Of a stretch of 64,000 nt of DNA, positions 37,801 through 51,180 are shown piece after piece. Position 1 is the first letter of the stretch. Each line of letters starts with the position of its first letter. Source of the stretch: Rhabdornis inornatus (Eukaryota > Chordata > Aves > Passeriformes > Rhabdornithidae); NCBI GenBank assembly GCA_013397075.1, contig VWZS01008195.1:407-64406 (forward strand). The letters run 5' to 3'. A model generated the notes under the pieces. That model saw nothing but the letters and a program-made list of their open reading frames with translations. It was not told the DNA's origin and searched no databases. Position numbers and translations under genes: made by a program.

Positions 37801-40426
37801 CGTTACTCTGTTGTTCAATTCAATTAATGAAACAACACAATACCAAAAAACAGGAACAATGTAAACCTCGATGTCTCAATAACAAGACTCTAATAATTGC
37901 AGGGTGGAGGGCATTATCTTACCTTACATTTTCATCTGAAGCACCTGATATAGGTCATTACTGTTAGATATGGACACCACAGCAAATGAACCACAAGGTC
38001 AATCCACTGCAATGATTCCCAATGTCTCCTCCTAGTCACTGCCCTGTCCTCATCTGATACAGCTCCCAGGAGACATCAGGGTCATAGAAAACATTCCTCA
38101 GAGATGGTTCAGTTCACTCAGTCCAAGAACAACCTATAGGCCTACCTAAGGAGTGCATTTATTTCCAGGGAGTAGGACCCACCACTTTACAGCCATCCAT
38201 ATTTCAGGACAGACAGAAAGCCCTCCTGTGAAAACCAGCTCTATGATTCTCCTCACAGATTAAATGTCACTTTATGTGATAAACCCACAATAAGATATCC
38301 ACAATAAGTGACGTAGCTTAATGTAAAACACAAATTTAATATTTTGAGTTTCCTTCCTGCTGCATCTCCTACCTTGGCTTACACTTGTTTGGAGCATATT
38401 TTCAAACAAGTTTCCCCACACCACTGATAGTAGTGAATAAAAAAGCTGCCAAGATACTGAGAAGAGGTATTTGACATCCTCCGTGGCAGTATGCAGGCAC
38501 ACTGAAATAGCTCACAGCACTCAGGCTGTTACCAGGTGGGATGTTTTAACTTGAAAGACATACAGCAGCTCATCTTCTCCTAAAGCAGGGAAGGGAGAGA
38601 AGGAACACCATGTTCTGTGAGCACTTTGTGACATCCCTGATTTATGTAAGACAGAAGTCAATGAGAAAAAGGATATGCAGATTCCCCTCATGGAGTCCCA
38701 AGCAGCTGCTGTGACACGTCCCTCTTCTTACAGTGCTTTAAACAAAAATAAAACAAAACAACACTAGTAACTGAAGATGCCATTGGACTTCCCTGCAGCC
38801 TCTGAATAATTTTGTGACCTATTCCTTGACAGGAGGTAAAGAAATAATGCATACTATGAGGGCCAGACCTATTTCAAGGAAAGAGACCTTTTCTGAGAAT
38901 TCTTTTTTCTGTGGATAATTCAGAAACCAGAATCTGTGTATTAAGGTCACCAAATCAATCCACCAAATGAAAGAAAATTAAATTATAAGCCATGCTGCTC
39001 TAAGTCCTGAAGTGCAATGCAGCACGCCTTGCCCTCAAAGCATTAACACCAACATGCACAAAACAACACAAGCAGAAAAACACTTAATACTCTGGCTGTC
39101 CGCCTGAGTCTTACTGGGCTGAAATACAACTCACAAAACCATGTATTTACCACTCTCATCCTGAAGGGAGGATAAGTCCTCCCCTATTTTGCTACATCAT
39201 GCTGCTGAGGGAAGCCGCCATCAATTCCTGAGAGAAAGCATTTCTGCACAGATACTGTGGTACTTCTACATAGGTACCTCATCTTGCAAGGGACAAGGAA
39301 TTTCCCCAGGATCTGGAGCAAGTTGTTCCCGGCTTCAGCAGTCACAAGACACAGTTGTTTCTGTTTATTAGTATGGCTTCAGAGTGTACACCTTCAAAAA
39401 GCTTTGAAAGTTTTTTTCTGAAATGATCAGAACTTCCTCCTCACACCCAGTGAGTGTGAGGCTGGGATTTAGGCACTGTGAAGTTTGAGCACTGTATTTT
39501 AACAGAGAACATGGTTTGCTGTTGAACAAATGCCTCATTTTGGCATTCCCATGCTGTGTCTTTATACTCTCATCTCTTCTAGTTAGGCTGAAAGACCCAG
39601 CTGAAAGCTGAGCCAAATGAATCACATTTTCCAGGGTAAATCAGGGTTGAAAGATTCCCAGTTGCCAGTAGGAAGGCTGGAAGTTGAGCACCAGTGATGG
39701 GAATGACTGTGACCCAAGTTCTCCCAGATAATTTTGAGCCTCACTCAGACTTTAAGCTTTCCTATTGCCCACTAGCTTTTGCAGATAATTATAAGGCCTT
39801 GTTATAACCACAACATTTTTTTTACACTGCTAATCCATAAAACACTAAAAAGTAGGAATAAAATATTGAAATTTTTAAAAGATCTTAATACAAAGAACCT
39901 CGTATGTAGTTAATTTAAAAACGTCCTTCTAAGTTCCCCTGGTAACACATGACTGAAATTTAACCCAAAAAAATATTTTTAGTCTTAATTAAGGAAATGT
40001 CCCTTGCCCTTCGCCACAGGATTAGTAAAACCCATCCGTCTCCTCAGGATCTTATAGCTCTCTCAGATACAAAGACCTTTTAACTTGCCAGGGCACTGAA
40101 AAATCTAAACTTTTTTCCTAGCAAACGGCCTAAATAATTCTGTTCTGTAAGCTATGAAAGCCTAACAGTCTCTCCTGATTTCCTCTGGTCACAACTTTAA
40201 AGTGTCTGAAACGTTAGTAAGTAAATCCACACACAAGAGAGAAGGTAATACGAGCAAGGTTTAAGTGTGTGTCAAAAGAAGGCATCTAATTATTTTTGAA
40301 ACAACAGATGTTTTTCTCGATGAGAATTTCTGGCTGTGCCCTTTCTCTGAGGAGTTATACAGGACAGCAAAAGGAATCCAAATCTTTTCACTCAGGGATA
40401 ATCACACTGTAATAACAGTGGACAGG
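34826..40426. other. Unique non-coding sequence, no gene seen
   Basis: It contains T/A-rich simple sequence at 37081-37175 and, at 36680-37020, a segment dense in TAATTA/CAATTAG words with a CACTTAAGTG palindrome at 36703-36712 that could be regulatory. Frames up to 109 codons are not recognised. Confidence 0.55.
37081..37175. repeat. T-rich/A-rich low-complexity tract
   Basis: Runs of 8 to 13 T, then a 10-A run, then further T runs, with little other sequence between. Confidence 0.85.
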
Positions 40427-40500
40427 GATTGGTTAAAACTAAGGGGAGGTAACTCATTTTAGAGTGTCCATGTCTTCAAATTGCCTTAAACCAAGACCCA
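40427..40500 (+). mobile_element. LTR 3'-end remnant, plus strand
   Basis: GATTGGTTAAAACTAAGG, then GGAGGTAACTCATTTTAGAG, TCAAATTGCCTTAAACCAAG and ACCC. The same words in the same order occur at 47452-47520 at roughly 80% identity by eye. The terminal CTTAAACCAAGAC resembles the LTR end at 341-354. The 5' part is unrecognisable. Confidence 0.6.
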
Positions 40501-43500
40501 GAACCATTCCTCAGGTTTACCTCCTCCAGATGTATTTTCTACTCCCAAGGAAGACAGAACACATCACACACAACCACATTTCATTGGCCTTGCACATCCT
40601 CCAAGGTCAGCAATCATATACCTCAGTTAATGAAAAAAATTTAATCCAAGATACTGAAAATGTCTATTTCCATTAATCTATTGATAAACATAGTTATAAT
40701 TAAGAGGAGTAGGACACAGATATTTTGTTTCAGCCATTATTAGAAGTGAAATCTACAGTGGTTATTTTGTTTCCAAGGACTAGTGATTGGGCTACAGACT
40801 AAGTTGTCAGACTGCCAGCTTCATTTGCACCTTACTGGAATGGTGCTTTTTAGAGGCTAAAAAGCTAAATTTACTACTAAATCGACAGAGTCCTGCTAAA
40901 TTACAACAGCAAGGAATGCAGCACAAATCCTCAATGAATTAGATTTGACTCAAGTCACAGGGCTGGCAGCCTCTGTCTCTCAAGTCACCTTTTAGCAGAT
41001 CAGCAAACAGGCAATGACAGAGCCCAGTAGCGTCCCAGCTCTCCTGTGCCAGAAGGTAAGGAGCACCAAGAGGGAAATGAGGCTGTGAAAACCTGCCAGG
41101 CCAACCTTAGGCAAAAGAAATTCAGCTCAGCCTCATATGCTTGGCATCAAGGATGTCTTGTTACTCAATAAATCAGAAACAGCTGCTCACTCCTGATCAT
41201 ATCCTCTCCACTTACATGTCCAGCAGCTGGTTATCTTCTCCCTATCTCAGAAGCAAGCAAACTCATCCTGCATCTTACAAAGTGATCTTAAATCCTACTG
41301 AATGAAGAATTAAATCTTATTTATCCTTACTCTATAACTGTCAGAGGGCTTCCCTCACGTGATGGTCAGTCAGGACCACCTTTGTTGATAAAGTCCTGAG
41401 CAAACTTTTCCCTTCAATCTATCATCCTTGCAGGTGTTATCAGCTAGGAGGACGATGTTAGTTAATTGTTGCAAATTGCAGACAAAGTCAGTCTGTACTT
41501 GCACACTGCATTTGAATCCAGTTGGCCAAGACAGGCTTCCCAGAAGTGGTTCCATGCTCTTTCGGATGGATCTGCCTATCCTGGAGAGAAGAGCACTGGA
41601 TCAGCACTGGTGCAGAGCAGCATTGCCCTCAAGACAGCAGAAGGAGCCACACTGAACCTTCCAGCTAATGAGTGATTTTCACCTAAATACTGCAGTTTAC
41701 CAAGGCTGTACTGTCTTCTCCACCACCTGCACCAATCCACATCAGTGTTCAGATCAGCCGGCACATCTTTGCCTCTTTGGGTTTTCAGACTGACCCCAGG
41801 ATGGATGGGAAGAATGTCACAGCACTAAACTTGGCTTAGTCTGAGGCCATTTCTGCTCAGCTCTCCTGCTGCCCATCATATGCCAATGACAAATGTAGAG
41901 TGCACCTGCATGGTCACCACGCAGCACCACATAGGGCTTGGAGGCTGCTGCCACTCTTACCGTTGCTGAGGTCAGTCTTGTGAGTTTGCCCTCCTCTGAT
42001 TTCAGAAAATGCTGAGGCATCAGCCCTTCAGACTGCGTGGAATAACTCAGAAGACCCTGCCTGTGGTGGGATAGGGAACTCTGGAACAAAATGCTCTGCT
42101 GGCAGAACTCTGGAGACAGCAACTTCCGATGGAAAGCAGGTTCTGAAGAACATGATCATAAAAACTAAACTTCCTTCAGGCAAGCTTCAGAAAAGGCCCT
42201 TCACATCTTACCTCTAAACGGAGCGATTAATTTCACTTCTGATTGAAGACTGATGTTATGCTTTAACAGCTAGTGATCTCTGAGCAAAATAAAAACTGAT
42301 TAGAAATCAAGAGCTGGGAACTGGCTTGAAGTTAATGAAGTCAATTTATCATAGATCCTGTTACAAGTAAAAATAACAGAGTGTGTCTCATAAAAGTCTG
42401 GGATAATGATTTCTCCAGCCCCAGTCAGCACTTCTAGAGAGAACAGCAAAATTAGTGATCAAGGAAATTAAATGTACACAGTGATTTATATGCAGCCCTG
42501 GGTAATATCAGTGAAATTAGTGAAATTATCTCCAGGTATTATTTCTGCTCCTTAGGTAAATTATTTGAAATAAATTTCAGGCAAAACCTAATTTTTATAT
42601 TAACTGAAAGAGCCCTGAGTGAGAATGCATTTCCAGGGATGTTAACTTGCGGGGGGAAAAAATAAAATAAAATAAAATATAAAAATAATTGCAAAGAGAG
42701 ATTAATGTATCATGATGGAAATGGTCTAAAGAACATAACAGTTTTCATCATTAAGGATTTGTTAGAGAATTAACTAGATCATTAACTCAATATGTTAAAG
42801 TGCCTGGAAGAGGCAGTGTAATAATGAAGGAAATAAATCATGAAAAAATAAAATGCAAATATTGTATTTATAGAAATTACAAAAACTTAAGGGCCTCTAA
42901 GTCAGACAAGTGGCTTGCAAATGCCATTAAAAAGTGGTTCTAGCTCTTTTTACTTCCATGTGAAAGCAGTTGTGAGCAGAGTGTGATCAGTCCATGCAGA
43001 GTAGTGGAGACAAATGGGAGTGGGAAGCATCAACTAACTCCTTTCCATTTTCCCATCCCAGCATTTTTTTTCCTTTATCCTCATCCAGCCAACTCTCCCA
43101 AATAATCATCCCACACAAGTTTTCTTTCCAAGGCATGTAAGAATAAACTCATCTACTCAAATATCAGTAGCATATCTTCAGCTGTGTACAACTGAACATC
43201 CTGCATCCAGTTGCTGTATTAAGGAAGAATTATTATATTTCATAAGAAATGTCCTAAACTTCACATCTCAAAACTGCTGCTCTATTAAACAGAGGAGTGT
43301 CCTCCAAGTCCTTGAATGCATCTTGAAAAATTATACTCTTTAAGAACCAGAAAAGCATACTTAAGGGTTTTGACATTCACAGAGATGCTGAACATGGACT
43401 TAGGCCTTGTCTTAACCAGCTCTGAGAAATTCCTTGGTTTCAAGCACCAACCACAGTAAATAGCACAGAATAAAAGTCAAATACTGTGCATGCAAAGGAG

Positions 43501-46500
43501 CTGACATCATTCCCCATGCTATGGGAGAAATGAACAAGAAGTGCATTGACATAACACCTCCTGATTTCACACTGTATTGTTTCCAGTTGGTAACAGGTAC
43601 TACCAGCAGCGGTGATGGGAAAGCAACACCTTTGGGAGATGAAAACAAAATTAAGGGACTGAAGGGGAAGTCAGACCTTGCTGCTTATTTTGCCTGTGCT
43701 CTTGCTGTATCACACTCTGCTTCTTTCTTTCTGACATGACATTACCACCAGAAAGCAAGTGGCTGAAAGATCCAGTGAACATTTTAGGAAAAGAAGCCCA
43801 GTATAGCCAATGACAGAGTTAAAACCAGCAGATGACTCACAGCTCTCCATTTTTTATAGAAGGGTCCATTCACAGGAGAGGGCTCTGACATGAAAAAGGC
43901 TCATAGAAGGGGAGGGGATGGTACTTCCATAGTTTATAGTACAGTGTAAAAGGCAGGAACCTGCTATATTTTTAGAGTTTAAAGGTGGGTTGGAAAATTA
44001 AAGGGCTTTCTTTTTCTTTTTTTTAAACCATCCAGAAAGCAAACTTTGCTGAACAAAGACTTTAGGACTGCAGTTCAAAGTCATTGCATTTGCTCATCCT
44101 CCTGTATCCACAACTGTGGTTAAAGGTTCCTGCTAATACTTTCACAGCCCCAGCCCAATGCTAATTCTGCTTTTATAGTGTCTTGCACCAGTAATCAATT
44201 TTCTACCCTTCATTCTCTCACTACCTGTTCCTATATCTTCCCTTTCCTTCCTCGTGGTCCTGGATTGTGCTTCCTGCACTGAGGCATCTTTTCTGAGTCC
44301 TATCACAGATCACCTCTTGCCACAGACAACCCACATTAATATTCTTCTCCCTTGACCCCTTTGGAAAGAATTACTGATTTTGGTGAGTTTTGTGTTATCT
44401 AGCTTCTGTCTCACACAACTGCATCGTTGTCTTTGGAAGCACCCTTTCCATATCCCTCAGCCTTCCCTTTCTGTTACATATCAGCCTTTTTTTAAAGGCT
44501 TCAAAACACTTCTAGCCCATATCTCATACTAAACTAGCTACTATAAATCTATGTATCTATAGATACAGACAACATGCGAAAGAAACCACATTGCCACAAG
44601 TTTATTCCCTTTTTTTTTGTGGGACGAATAATCACTCTGGCACCATTTGCAGCATTGGGGATCTAATTTCCAAGTCAGAAATAATCCAATTTAGGACTGT
44701 AAGAATATGGAATATGCTGTGATTCTGCAGAATTTCAGCTTTGAGCTGCTTCCTGCAGATTGGGCAGAATCACCAGTATCCAATGTCATTTGCTGGAAGT
44801 GTGTGGCAACTCAAGCATGGCCCATCTGTAATTACAAATCTTGTCCTGTCAGGGAGAATAAGAACATTTGATACACACAGCACTATCCCCTCTTACAAAA
44901 ATTACCCCCTATTCATCCATGAATGAAATGGGAATTTTGCCTCAGTGCCCAGTTCAGGCGCCACGAAGTGCCTTCTATCCCTCTATCAGGGAGAGTACAT
45001 CCTTCAGGCCACACTCCATCTACCTGTAAAAACAGGCTCTTACTTGTGCAGTGCTTCAGTTGAACTTCCACTATCAGTGTGTGGCTCCACCATAAGGGAA
45101 TAAATACCTAATAATTGCTTCTCTTTGTCTAGAGCAAAGATTTCAGTTCAGTCACATGGTGGAAAAGCATGGACAGCAAAACACCACAGATCTACTACAA
45201 ATAGATAAAATTCTCCGGATTACAGCTAGTAAATTCCCTTCTACAGGGTGGAAGGTTATCTCCTAGAAAATTTTTATAACCATCCAGATATTAACACATC
45301 CAAGCACACAAGTTTATTGTGCTAAAGCACCAATTCCCACAACCATCCTGGCAGTGTTTATTTATCAAGGCACTGTGAAATTATTCTCAGTGTCTTCAGA
45401 TCCACACCCTTAGGACTCCTAATTTAAAATATTTACCAGTGTGAGATTTTTTTGGACCTTTTTTTCAAATGCCAAAAGCTTGTTTGGAGCATCTCTAGGT
45501 AACTGATTATTCAGGTTAAGAGTCCTTTATGTGGAACTAGGTTATCATCATAAGTCACCAAAATAGCAGCATTCCACAGGAGTAAGAGCTAAAAAAGATC
45601 AAAGTTTGGACTTTAAGAGCAGACAATTCTCAGCTTTTAACTCTTGATGTGACTCATTACCAGAAAAGCTGAAATGAGGGAAATCATGTCCTCTCTGAAC
45701 ATACCTTGTGCCCAGTGTCCAGGGTTTTGAGCCATTTGTAAGGATGCAGCACAGATTAACACCCAAATGATCATAAAATCCTTCCTCCACAGAAACACAT
45801 TGCTACTATCAGCTTGGGAAGAAAAGTGTTTCTGAGAAAAGACAGAAGAATGGAGAGTTTAACCAAGAGAATATCAACAGACCACCAACTCCAAAGAAAT
45901 GGATGCTAAATGTCTTGCATTTCACATAAACAGGAAAGAAATAGTAACCAGTGTAAAGGAACCAGGGAGAAATTTTAAGATACCCTCACAGTAATGGGCA
46001 GAGATTCTTACTCTGACATTTCATATTTTGATAGAATGAACACTGTTTGTCTCTCCACATCAAAACACACATTTTTGAATTTCTGACCTTCTTCAAGCCA
46101 TTTATAGTGTGGTTGAACCAACAGCTCTAACCAAGACCTAGATGCACAGCCCCATACTTTTGCCCTTCAGAATTTTCCCAACTGGTCAGGAGATCCTCTG
46201 GCCACATTCAAACTGATATTACATCCAGTGCTTCCAAAGGAAACTTCCACTTGTGCTCCCAAACCCATCTCTGGCACAGTTTAAAGCCTGAACAGCTGTT
46301 CAGCAGCTCTGAACATAACAAGAGAATGAATTGTTTGAAAACTTGGTGTTATTCTACTCCTAAAGACAAGCACAGAGCAGGGCGCTGCATCATTCCTTGT
46401 ACACAGAATCCCAGAGCATCCATAGCAGGGGCCATTCCCATGAGAAACTGCAGTTCAGAGGAGACGAGGGCCAGGAAGAACAACTCAGCCAAGCTTTATC

Positions 46501-47344
46501 CCCCCCGAACACATGCAAAAATCTTTTATCACCTCTGCCTGTCAGCAAAAACACAGTTAGTATCTATTTCCTTGTTTCTTTGATATTAACCAAAGAAATG
46601 AAAGGCCTGTTGTGCCAAGAGTTCTCACACTTCTGTGCCTCCTGTATTTCTTTTCGTGATGTGCTGGTTCATTTGGTAATGCTAAACGCTGACAAGGGTT
46701 CCTAAGTGATGGATAAAGATGTTTTTCCCTTTGATAGAAAGATACTTCCATTGGAGCACCATTATTCTCTAAAGATATTTGTGGTCATGGGGACTTTTTT
46801 ATCAGCATAAAATACAAGTTGCAAAGATTTCATTTGAGATACTAAACCCTCCCTCTCATGTCTTTATTAATTTCAACCAATAATAGTATAGTAAAACAGT
46901 ATAATAGGATAATAAAAAGCACATGTACTGTGAAATGAAGCAGAGAAATAGCTCAGAAAGGATTCACCAGATTTTCATTTGACCTTCAAGATGACTATAA
47001 AATATGGAATAAAAGGTGTGCATGTTCTGTACATCACATTTTAACAGTTCATTTTAAAGATCTCAAATGAAATAGTGTGCCCTGTGACATAGGCTCTGGT
47101 TCACAAGAGACAGAATTATAAACAGATCAGCAAGTCTCAGTATTATCTAGACATACAAAGCTGCCACTTCTTCATACAAGCAGACAGCTAAAAGCTGACA
47201 AAGACAGTTTAAAACAAAATCCAACTAACTATAGGCTAGAAGTTCATGTCATCCCCACTCCCCAGCTAGAAAGTGTGATTGTACTTTAACCTATTCATTC
47301 AAAGTTGTCCAGTTTGTCTCAGTCCAATTTTGTATCTAGTGATT
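40501..47344. other. Unique non-coding sequence, no gene seen
   Basis: No gag, pol or env trace was seen, so the LTR remnants on either side need not be one provirus. A GC-richer block at 41350-42130 has frames of 60 to 101 codons on both strands that I do not recognise. AT-rich 42390-42860 has many AAATTAG/TTAATG words. A 16-bp palindrome is at 44552-44567. Confidence 0.5.
42655..42690. repeat. (AAAAT)n microsatellite
   Basis: GGGGGGAAAAAATAAAATAA and further AAAAT units, an A-rich pentamer repeat. Confidence 0.85.
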
Positions 47345-47521
47345 ATTCATTGCTATTTTTGCTGTATATTTGTTGCTGTTTCATTTTTTAGTAAACTGTT
47401 ATTTTTTTCACTTTAATCTTTTCATATTTGTTTCTCCTTATTGGTAGAAAGGAATTGGTTAAAACCAAGGCAAGGTGACTGATTTCAGAGTGTACTCCTT
47501 AAATTGTCTTAAATCAAGATA
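47345..47521 (+). mobile_element. LTR 3'-part remnant, plus strand
   Basis: TTGCTGTTTCATTTTTTAGT, AAACTGTTATTTTTTTCAC and a TTGTTTCTCCTTATTGGTAG segment precede GGAATTGGTTAAAACCAAGG and the end CTTAAATCAAGATA. The AGTAAAnCTGTTATT segment matches the LTR at the start of the window, and the last 70 bases match 40427-40496. The 5' edge is an estimate. No target duplication was found. Confidence 0.6.
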
Positions 47522-50500
47522 TTTGCCTTCTAAATACATGTAATATAACTGTTTTCAAAATATAACCACCAGCAATAAGCTGAGAGAAACTGATCCAGGA
47601 CCAAATAATTTGTCTTGACATCAAAAGTCTGCATACACAAGCGTGCTATTCCAAACTTCTCATTTTTCAGTTAGCTGACCTTTTTATTTTGCCATTGGGT
47701 TCACTCGCCCTCCCCTTCTTCTTTCTTCCTTTTTACCCCAGCCCTGAGCATCCTGGATCCCAATCCCCACCAGCAGCACCATTCTCCATGTAGATATTCA
47801 TCTTTCTCCTGTTTGCTATTCGTTAGCAACACACAGAGCTGTGCCTTTCAACTTCTAGGTTTCAGTGGTTTTATTTTTTAAAGCTGTGTTTTGTGAAACA
47901 GAGTCTGGAGTGAAAAGGATTCATCATAGTCATCATTATTCCACATTTATCTACAATGAACTATCTTTCTCATCTATTATGCTTTAAATTATCTAAAGCC
48001 TCCTATCTGCTGTGTTCCTCTTCATTACCTGCTGTTCCTGTCTCATCCATTTCTTACCAGACTGTCTTTGTTCTCCTTCTTTCATTCCCTGAGCCACACG
48101 TCAGTGCTGCTCACCACAATCAAGAGGTTCACAGCGAGGAGTCACACAAATTATTTCCTAAGTGTGATGAGGATCACAAAAACTGATTTAATGCTGCACA
48201 TTTGGATACTGTTGTTATTCAAACTGAAGTAATCACCCTGGCTACTCCCTTACCTTCCAATTTTTTCTCAAAAACACTCAGAAAACAATACTTCTAGACT
48301 ACAAATAATGATAGAGACTTTCATCCATCCCCACCATCATTTTTCACCTCCATGTTTACTGCTAAATACACTTGACTTTGTGACTCTTTTTTATTTCGCA
48401 TATTGCATAGCAGACATGCATTAGACTAATACACATTTCTCCATAGGCCTGACATCATCTATTAGCAGTGGCTGAATTACAATTGTCACATATTTTTTAG
48501 CCTTTTAGAAGATGTTGCATAAACTGCATTCTTAGACAGCATTCAGCAAAGTAATTGCTGGGGAAGTGACTGAACTAATCAAGTTATGCTCCATGAATTT
48601 CTGCTATTTCATAGCAAGGACTGCATGCAGCTGATCAGTCATCAGGTAGCTACAGGTGGCTTTTAGGCACCAAATACAGCCAATCTGCCTCACAACAGTT
48701 CTGGAGAACAGGAATTTCTACCTCAGGATGTTTCTACTGGGATGGAAAGATTTCAGTGCTCCCTTTCTAATTTTGTGTAGAGCTGTGATGAAATATATGT
48801 GTGAAATACAGCCCAACCCACAAGAGGAAAAGCATCAAGAATATGGCATAGGAAACCCTGTCCTAGACAAAAAAAACTCCAGCATTTTACTGCCTGTAAT
48901 ACTGGCTTCAGAGTCCATTGCTCCCATTCAGTCATATGCAAGAGACATGAATATTTTTAATACAGCAGAGACCAGTTGCCAGGGAAAGATGCAGCCTAGG
49001 TATTATTTCATCTGCATTTGGCAGACTGGACGGTTTGCTTTCTTTTTTTACCTGCCCTTGTGTTTTTCACTCTCTGCAGTTCATGATTTCTGAATGTTTC
49101 TGAAAACGTAATGCCAGTGACATCAAAAGAGTCTTAATGTCTCATAAAAACCAGAATGATTGTGCTTGAAGAAATTTTCCTGCCCACTGGGAATTAGTTC
49201 AGCTGACTGAAATTAAGAACTCTGGGCCCAGTCCTACCTTGCACCCAACCTTCCCAATGTTTGCCAGGCAGGTGAAACACTCCCACTAGTGTGACCAGAC
49301 AGCATTGGTCCAAAGGCTTTTTGCTTTGGGATTACATATGGTGACTTCAGCACAGTTTGTTTGGAAAATCCTCTAGAACTTGTGTGGAAATCTGCTTGCT
49401 GTCTGCTTTGGTTTTACTGGGAAGAGGGTCAGCACAAAGGGCAAAAGTGACGCAGCCTCATATTCACTGCAGAGCTACTGCAGAAAGTAATGGGGATTGC
49501 TGGAATCAGCTGGGTAATGGGTTTTACTTAAACCATTCCCACCTTAAAGTTCATTAGGGCAAAAACTGGAGAGAAATTTGAATAACAAGCTGAAATGACC
49601 CAGATAAGTGGAAGAGAGAACATTTTTTCTCTCTCCTCTGAAAATTCATAGGACTGATAGGCAATTAATGGAAGTGAGGTGTTAAAAAAACCATGCACTG
49701 TTCTATAAAATCCAAAACAATACAAAAGATAGAGATTTGTTCCTTAGATGACTTGAGGATTTCTCAGTTGGAGCTATTTTTTCTCAAAGGGAAAAGGTTG
49801 GATGGTTTTAGTTGTTGGGTTTTTTTAAGTATTATTATTAAGCGAGAGAGATTGGCACATACGAGAGTAAATTAGATTGGAAAAGCTTCTCTAGCATCTT
49901 TTGTTGTGCCACTTTTAAGGTTACAACCAAAGGTTGCCATGAGTTTATCTTAAAGGACATTTTATCAGTTTAGTCTGTTTGTCTCTAACTGGGCCTGAAT
50001 CCAGCCTGGCTCCTTTAAGTCTAGCTGTAAAACTCCATTCAGAGAAAAAAATTATTTATATATAGCAACTCTCATGCAGTTTCCCAAGCACTTTTCTTAC
50101 CCTTCTAAATTTTCTACTACCTTTTAACTACACTTCCATAACTGTCAGTGGATCTACTTTAACGTTTTCTACTTGAAGATACTTCTTACCTTAATGTCAG
50201 TACAAGAAATGGAAAGGAAAAAAGTTTCTTCTCTCAGAGAATGTAAGGGAGGGGCTGGGCGTTTTTTGGTCTTTTCTTTGTTTTGGTTTGGTTTTGGGCT
50301 TTTTTTGGTTGATTGGTTGGTTGTCTGGTTTTTGTTTGGAGGTGATCAAACACAGGAACAGTTGTCCAAGAGATGTTTTAGATTCTCCATATGTGTTGCT
50401 GCTTGAAACTAAGATTTTAAAAAAAATGTATTCACCTTAAGGAGTCAGATGTCTTGAATATGTAACAGCACAGCCCTGTGGGGGTGGAGGCTCTGTGTCT

Positions 50501-50899
50501 GTAGATTTAACAGCATGAACTCTCCCTGTGCAGGCCCACACAACTGCACATCAGAGGTAATAAATAAAGACTTGCTGACTTTAGTACCCTTTGTTCATCT
50601 AAGAATCCATAAAGAATATTTGGAGCAATATTTTTTCTCAGCATTCACCTCTGACTAGACTTTCTTGGTTTACTGCAGGAATACCTCTATAGGCATTTTT
50701 TCTGTTGGACAGCATGTTGTCAGGTGAGGGTTCTCTGAGGACAAACCTCAGTGCTCAAAGTTTCTGAGTAACAATGATATTAAAAATTATCTCCCCCCAA
50801 GTTCTCAGCTACTTTCATAGACATTAATTAACAATGTCGTGCAAGCTTCCTTTGACTCAACAAGAAAGGAAAAAAACAATATACAAGGAGTAAGTTCAA
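47522..50899. other. Unique non-coding sequence, no gene seen
   Basis: It includes a 145-codon frame at 48656-49093 that begins at GTG and has no recognisable domain, a stretch at 48440-48640 with the look of conserved regulatory DNA, and a T/G-rich tract at 50254-50340. Confidence 0.5.
50254..50340. repeat. T/G-rich low-complexity tract
   Basis: Repeated GTTTTGG, TTGGTTG and TTTTTTT words over about 85 bases. Confidence 0.8.
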
Positions 50900-51180
50900 C
50901 AAAGGGCTGGAATTATGAGGAAAGAACTGGAGCATCTATCTCCCACACAAGAAGAGGTTGAGAGAGCTGAGAGTGGTCAACCTGGAGAAGAGGGAAGCAG
51001 GCTCTTGTCAGTGGTGTTCAGTGACAGGACAAGACAAAAGGGACACAAAGTAAAAGACATTAAATTCCACATAAAATCACGAATCAGCTTTTTACTGTGA
51101 GTGGTCAAGCAGTGGAGCAGGTTGCCTAGAGATGCTGTGGAATCTCCTTCCTCAGAGATACTGAAGGCAAAATAAAAAGA
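50900..51180 (+). mobile_element. CR1 LINE fragment, plus strand
   Basis: CTGGAGCATCTATCTCCCAC, AGAGCTGAGAGTGGTCAACC, TGGAGAAGAGGGAAG, TCAGTGGTGTTCAGTGACAG and GACAAGACAAAAGGGACAC, then TTTTTACTGTGAGTGGTCAA, GAGCAGGTTGCCTAGAGATG and CTCAGAGATACTGAAG. This is the CR1 segment upstream of its 3' end, in order. It contains small deletions and lacks the terminal GATGATC segment. Confidence 0.9.

Noticed and set aside
43412..43739. Overlapping 72-78-codon frames as a retroviral fragment
   Set aside because: No motif of gag, pol or env is visible in either frame.
40501..47344. One provirus between the two LTR remnants
   Set aside because: No primer-binding site, polypurine tract or pol-like frame could be seen. 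Two separate insertions fit equally well.
48656..49093. 145-codon plus frame
   Set aside because: It starts at GTG, not ATG, in a vertebrate context, with no splice context and no recognisable protein.
50462..50620. Possible small LTR starting TGTAACAG with AATAAATAAAG
   Set aside because: No matching end, TATA box or target duplication was found.
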